Shown here in pieces: positions 5,088 to 7,554 of a stretch of DNA of 7,554 bases; within the stretch, counting starts at the first letter, position 1; each line of letters starts with the position of its first letter. The stretch is taken from positions 1 to 7,554 of the forward strand of contig JBKBXU010000240.1 of the NCBI GenBank assembly GCA_046313675.1, read 5' to 3'. The notes beneath the pieces are model-generated. The model was not told where the DNA came from. It searched no databases and saw nothing but the letters and a program-made list of their open reading frames with translations. The stretch comes from JBKBXU01 sp046313675 (lineage in GTDB: Bacteria; Bacteroidota; Bacteroidia; Cytophagales; Cytophagaceae). A program made the position numbers and the translations under genes.

Positions 5088-6422
5088 TTGGAAATCACGT
5101 TAGAAAAAAAGGACACTACCAATGCCACCATCAAAATCAACCTAAGACAGGATGATTACAAACCTAAGGTAGCTGAAAAACTAAAAGAGTACAGCAAAAA
5201 AGCCAGCATCAAAGGCTTTAGACCTGGTAAAGTTCCTACTTCTTTGATCCAAAAGATGTACGGAAAGAGTATAATGGTAGAGGAGATAAATACGCTTCTT
5301 TCAGAGTCTGTAAGCGGATATATTAAAGAAAACAAACTTCCTATAGTTGGAGATCCATTACCGGATGTAGAGCAGGCTGAAAAAATTGACTGGGATAACC
5401 AGGAGGAATTTCAGTTTAATTATAAGGTAGGTTTGGTGCCTGATTTCACAATTGACCCTTCCTCAATAAACATTACTCATTATAACGTTTCTGTAAAAGA
5501 TAAGGACATCAAGGAAACTCTTGATAACCTAAGGGAACAATATGGCAAAATGGACAATCCTGAAACAAGCCAGGAAGGTGATTCCGTTTATGGAGACTTG
5601 AAAGAAGTAAATGGTGAATTTACCACTACGACACTTATTCCTCTATCCAAAATTGAAAAAGGTGAAGCTAAGAAATTTACAGAAGTAAAAAAGGGAGATA
5701 AAATCAGCTTCAAGTTAAATAAAGCATTTTCTGATGTTGATGTAATTGCGGAAATTACAGGACTTAACAAGGAGGAAGCTGGTAGTAAGGATGGAGACTT
5801 TGAATTTACCGTAAGTAATATCAATCGCCCTAAACCTGCGGATCTTGACCAGGAGTTTTTTGACAAAATCTTTGGTAAGGATGCTGTAAAATCTGAAGAG
5901 GAATTTAAAACGAAACTAAAAGATACTTTGGCTGAAAATTTCAACAAAGAAAGTGAATATCTTGTTGACCGTAAAATTCAGGATGAACTGGTAAATAAAA
6001 CAAAAATAGAGCTTCCTGAAGAATTCCTTAAAGACTGGCTTTACAGAAGCAATCAGGGAAAATTCACCAAAGAGCAAATTGAACAGGAGTTTGGTTCTTA
6101 CATAAAAGAATTAAAGTGGACGCTTATTAAAAATCAACTTGGCAAGGATAATGAGCTTAAAGTTGAATACAATGATGTAGTAAAAAAGGCCAAGGAATTG
6201 TTTATGCAGCAATTTGGTAATATGGCAATGGGTGAGGAAATGGATGAAACCCTCAACAAAGTGGCAGAAAATTACCTGCAACAAGAGGAAGGTAAAAATT
6301 ACTACAGGGTTTATGACCAGGTTTATAACGAAAAAACCATAAGTCTTCTGAGAGAAAAAGTCAAAATTGATAAAAAAGAAACAGACGCAGAAGGATTTAA
6401 AAAAGCTATTCAGGAACTATAA
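5088..6422 (+). CDS. tig: Trigger factor (ribosome-associated chaperone), TTG start
   Basis: A 444-residue cytoplasmic chaperone that binds the ribosome beside the exit tunnel and protects nascent chains; E. coli trigger factor is 432. The N-terminal ribosome-binding domain (about 1-115) has the signature loop GFRPGKVP at 43-50 (E. coli GFRKGKVP) and MYGKSIMVEEIN at 57-68. A divergent FKBP-like prolyl isomerase region starts near GDSVYGD (164-170) and runs to about 245, so isomerase activity is doubtful. The rest is the helical C-terminal chaperone region, from about 255 on. The start is TTG at 5088: an in-frame stop at 5079-5081 excludes any upstream start, and MEITLEKKD resembles known N-termini. 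No Shine-Dalgarno is seen. It is followed by its own terminator, then clpP and clpX, the usual neighbours. The function call is firm, the exact start slightly less so. Confidence 0.95.
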   Translation: MEITLEKKDTTNATIKINLRQDDYKPKVAEKLKEYSKKASIKGFRPGKVPTSLIQKMYGKSIMVEEINTLLSESVSGYIKENKLPIVGDPLPDVEQAEKIDWDNQEEFQFNYKVGLVPDFTIDPSSINITHYNVSVKDKDIKETLDNLREQYGKMDNPETSQEGDSVYGDLKEVNGEFTTTTLIPLSKIEKGEAKKFTEVKKGDKISFKLNKAFSDVDVIAEITGLNKEEAGSKDGDFEFTVSNINRPKPADLDQEFFDKIFGKDAVKSEEEFKTKLKDTLAENFNKESEYLVDRKIQDELVNKTKIELPEEFLKDWLYRSNQGKFTKEQIEQEFGSYIKELKWTLIKNQLGKDNELKVEYNDVVKKAKELFMQQFGNMAMGEEMDETLNKVAENYLQQEEGKNYYRVYDQVYNEKTISLLREKVKIDKKETDAEGFKKAIQEL

Positions 6423-6424
6423 TT

Positions 6425-6453
6425 AAAAAGTCCTTTTTTTAAAGGACTTTTTT
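6425..6453 (+). terminator. Intrinsic terminator of tig
   Basis: A 12-bp perfect stem, AAAAAGTCCTTT (6425-6436) with AAAGGACTTTTT (6441-6452), around a TTTT loop and ending in a T run. It begins 3 bases after the tig stop. Because one arm starts with an A run and the other ends in a T run, it could work in both directions. It implies that clpP is at least partly transcribed separately from tig. Confidence 0.88.
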
Positions 6454-6482
6454 CATTTTGTATAAACCAAATGTTTGTATAA

Positions 6483-6518
6483 TTTGTATTTATATTTATT
6501 ACTAAAAAAATATTTTTG
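6483..6518 (+). promoter_or_regulatory. Candidate promoter for clpP-clpX
   Basis: The -7 TATTTTTG (6511-6518) matches TAnnTTTG exactly. The nearest -33 candidate, TTTG at 6483-6486, is 24 bases upstream, slightly beyond the usual spacing. Transcription would begin near 6524, about 12 bases before the ATG at 6537. The region is very AT-rich, so chance matches are likely, but a promoter is needed here because the tig terminator lies just upstream. Confidence 0.35.
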
Positions 6519-6536
6519 ACATAAAAATTTTTGCTT

Positions 6537-7214
6537 ATGCTGAATAGAGACGAATTTAGAAAATATGCCATTCATAATCACGGCATTTCGGGTACAACTG
6601 TTGACAAATATGTCAATCATATTGAAAGTATGTCTGTGCCGGGAATAAGTAATATGACGCCTAACGTTGTTGAAGAAAGACAAATGAGGGCAACGGTTAT
6701 AGATGTTTTTTCTCGTCTGATGGGAGACAGAATTATATTTTTAGGAACCGGCATAGATGACTATGTGGCTAATGTTGTAATTGCACAGCTTCTTTTTCTG
6801 GAATCTGCAGACAACAAAAAAGATATTCTTATTTATGTAAACAGCCCTGGAGGATCTGTATATGCTGGTCTTGGAATTTACGACACTATGCAATACGTNN
6901 NNNNNNNNGGTCTTGCTGCTTCTATGGGAGCTATTTTACTTGCCGGAGGAGCAGCAGGAAAAAGATCCTCGCTTCCTCATTCAAGAATTATGATACACCA
7001 ACCATTGGGTGGCGTTCAGGGACAGGCTTCAGATATTGAAATTACCGCCAAGCAAATTTTGATCTTAAAAAAAGAACTTAATACAATTCTGGCTAACCAC
7101 TCCGGAAAATCTCTTGAAGATATAGAAAAACATGTTGACAGAGACTACTGGATGAAAGCAATTGAGGCTAAAGAATATGGCCTTATAGATGAGGTATTGG
7201 AAAAGAAAAAATAA
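6537..7214 (+). CDS. clpP: ATP-dependent Clp protease proteolytic subunit (contains an assembly gap)
   Basis: The serine peptidase subunit that forms the double-ring chamber fed by ClpX. The frame encodes 225 residues including four unreadable ones. The catalytic triad is visible: Ser129 in GLAASMG, His154 in RIMIHQPLGG and Asp203 in DRDYW, as numbered in this window. SPGGSVYAGLGIYDTMQY (103-120) is the substrate-groove region. The frame is also open from a TTG at 6531, but ATG 6537 gives MLNRDEFRKY, resembling Bacteroidota ClpP starts. The extended N-terminus of about 50 residues before the conserved core is usual in this phylum. Ten Ns at 6899-6908 fall just before the active serine. In E. 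coli and S. aureus ClpP ten residues lie between the equivalent of DTMQY and the G-x-AASMG motif, but here there is room for only four, so about six residues are missing because of the placeholder and the real protein is probably about 231 residues. clpX follows 22 bases later, likely co-transcribed. Confidence 0.96.
   Translation: MLNRDEFRKYAIHNHGISGTTVDKYVNHIESMSVPGISNMTPNVVEERQMRATVIDVFSRLMGDRIIFLGTGIDDYVANVVIAQLLFLESADNKKDILIYVNSPGGSVYAGLGIYDTMQYXXXXGLAASMGAILLAGGAAGKRSSLPHSRIMIHQPLGGVQGQASDIEITAKQILILKKELNTILANHSGKSLEDIEKHVDRDYWMKAIEAKEYGLIDEVLEKKK
6899..6908. other. Assembly gap of ten Ns inside clpP
   Basis: Ten unknown bases interrupt clpP between the codons for Tyr120 and the Gly of GLAASMG. 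Homologues need about 28 bases here after the visible GT (ten residues in all), so the run looks like a fixed-size placeholder rather than a measured gap. The difference, 18 bases, is a multiple of three, which is why the frame survives. Confidence 0.9.
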
Positions 7215-7236
7215 TTAGTTTAAGAAAATATTATTA

Positions 7237-7554
7237 ATGGCAGTTATTACATGTTCATTTTGTGGAAGAAACAAAAAGGATGTTTCTTTAATGATTTCAG
7301 GAATTCATGCACATATATGCGACAGATGTATTGTACAATCTCAGCAGATATTGTCAGAGGAGACCAAGATCAAAAATAAAAATGCATCTCCAAAATTCAA
7401 CCTGGTTAAGCCTACAGAAATGAAGAAATTTCTGGATCAGTATGTGGTAGGCCAGGATGAGGCAAAAAAGGTTATGTCGGTGGCGGTTTACAACCACTAC
7501 AAACGATTGATGCAAAGCAAAGTGGACAATGACATTGTTATTGAAAAATCCACT
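7237..7554 (+). CDS. clpX: ATP-dependent Clp protease ATP-binding subunit ClpX, 5' part
   Basis: The first 106 codons of the AAA+ unfoldase that recognises substrates and feeds them to ClpP; the window ends in frame and the gene continues beyond 7554. Translation from ATG 7237 begins MAVITCSFCGRNKKD. The N-terminal zinc-binding domain has four cysteines, Cys6, Cys9, Cys28 and Cys31, with the expected CxxC-x18-CxxC spacing. After a short Lys/Asn-rich linker (about 43-52), KFLDQYVVGQDEAKKVMSVA (about 65-84) is the characteristic start of the ClpX AAA+ module. Walker A lies outside the window. It starts 22 bases after clpP stops, with no terminator between, so the two are very likely one operon. 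Confidence 0.96.
   Translation, partial: MAVITCSFCGRNKKDVSLMISGIHAHICDRCIVQSQQILSEETKIKNKNASPKFNLVKPTEMKKFLDQYVVGQDEAKKVMSVAVYNHYKRLMQSKVDNDIVIEKST

Noticed and set aside
6531..6536. TTG at 6531 as the clpP start
   Set aside because: It adds only two residues to the ATG at 6537, and the N-terminus from the ATG matches what I know of Bacteroidota ClpP.
7132..7149. Possible loss of the ClpP catalytic Asp (His at residue 199 where relatives have Asp)
   Set aside because: Counting along S. aureus ClpP, the catalytic Asp172 is the Asp of R-D-N-F, equivalent to Asp203 here, which is kept. The substituted position is not part of the triad.
1..7554. A novel accessory system, mobile element or CRISPR array
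   Set aside because: All coding sequence is accounted for by core housekeeping genes with intact family motifs. I saw no long terminal repeats, transposase, integrase, spaced repeat array or compositionally foreign segment.

Overview
This is a low-GC chromosomal window from a member of the Bacteroidota, possibly Cytophagales-like. The protein variants (Rel, PurA, ClpP, trigger factor) have the look of that phylum. Nearly every promoter I can find fits its distinctive pattern, a -33 TTG/TTTG followed by a -7 TAnnTTTG, and strong Shine-Dalgarno sites are absent. The order-level placement is a guess. All genes are core housekeeping genes; I see no mobile element, phage, CRISPR array or defence system.

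Left part (1-385, no gene): two tandem TAnnTTTG promoters on the minus strand (about 289-319 and 185-216) read off the left edge. This is the layout expected upstream of an rRNA operon, which I predict begins just outside the window. An 18-bp perfect hairpin (342-384) separates them from purA.

Minus-strand gene block (386-4733), in transcription order: rel, a (p)ppGpp synthetase/hydrolase with all its domains; a Fur-family metal-dependent repressor; a single-domain STAS protein; and purA, adenylosuccinate synthetase. The last three are packed tightly (a 4-bp overlap, then a 4-bp gap) and seem to have their own TAnnTTTG promoter in the 52-bp gap after rel. The block joins the alarmone enzyme with PurA, a GTP-dependent enzyme known in other bacteria to be inhibited by ppGpp. 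It lies beside what looks like an rRNA promoter, a classic stringent-response target.

Centre (4734-5087): a divergent intergenic region with a strong promoter, a tRNA-Leu(UAG) gene and a textbook intrinsic terminator.

Right part, plus strand (5088-7554): tig (trigger factor, apparently with a TTG start), an intrinsic terminator, then clpP and the first 106 codons of clpX. This is the widely conserved tig-clpP-clpX chaperone/protease cluster. The clpP reading frame carries a run of ten Ns that is a scaffolding placeholder and, judged by homologues, about 18 bases too short. The window therefore comes from a draft assembly.

No previously undescribed system is evident. The points most worth checking are the rRNA-type promoters, the hairpin after purA, the TTG start of tig, a possible leaderless start for rel, and the mis-sized gap in clpP.
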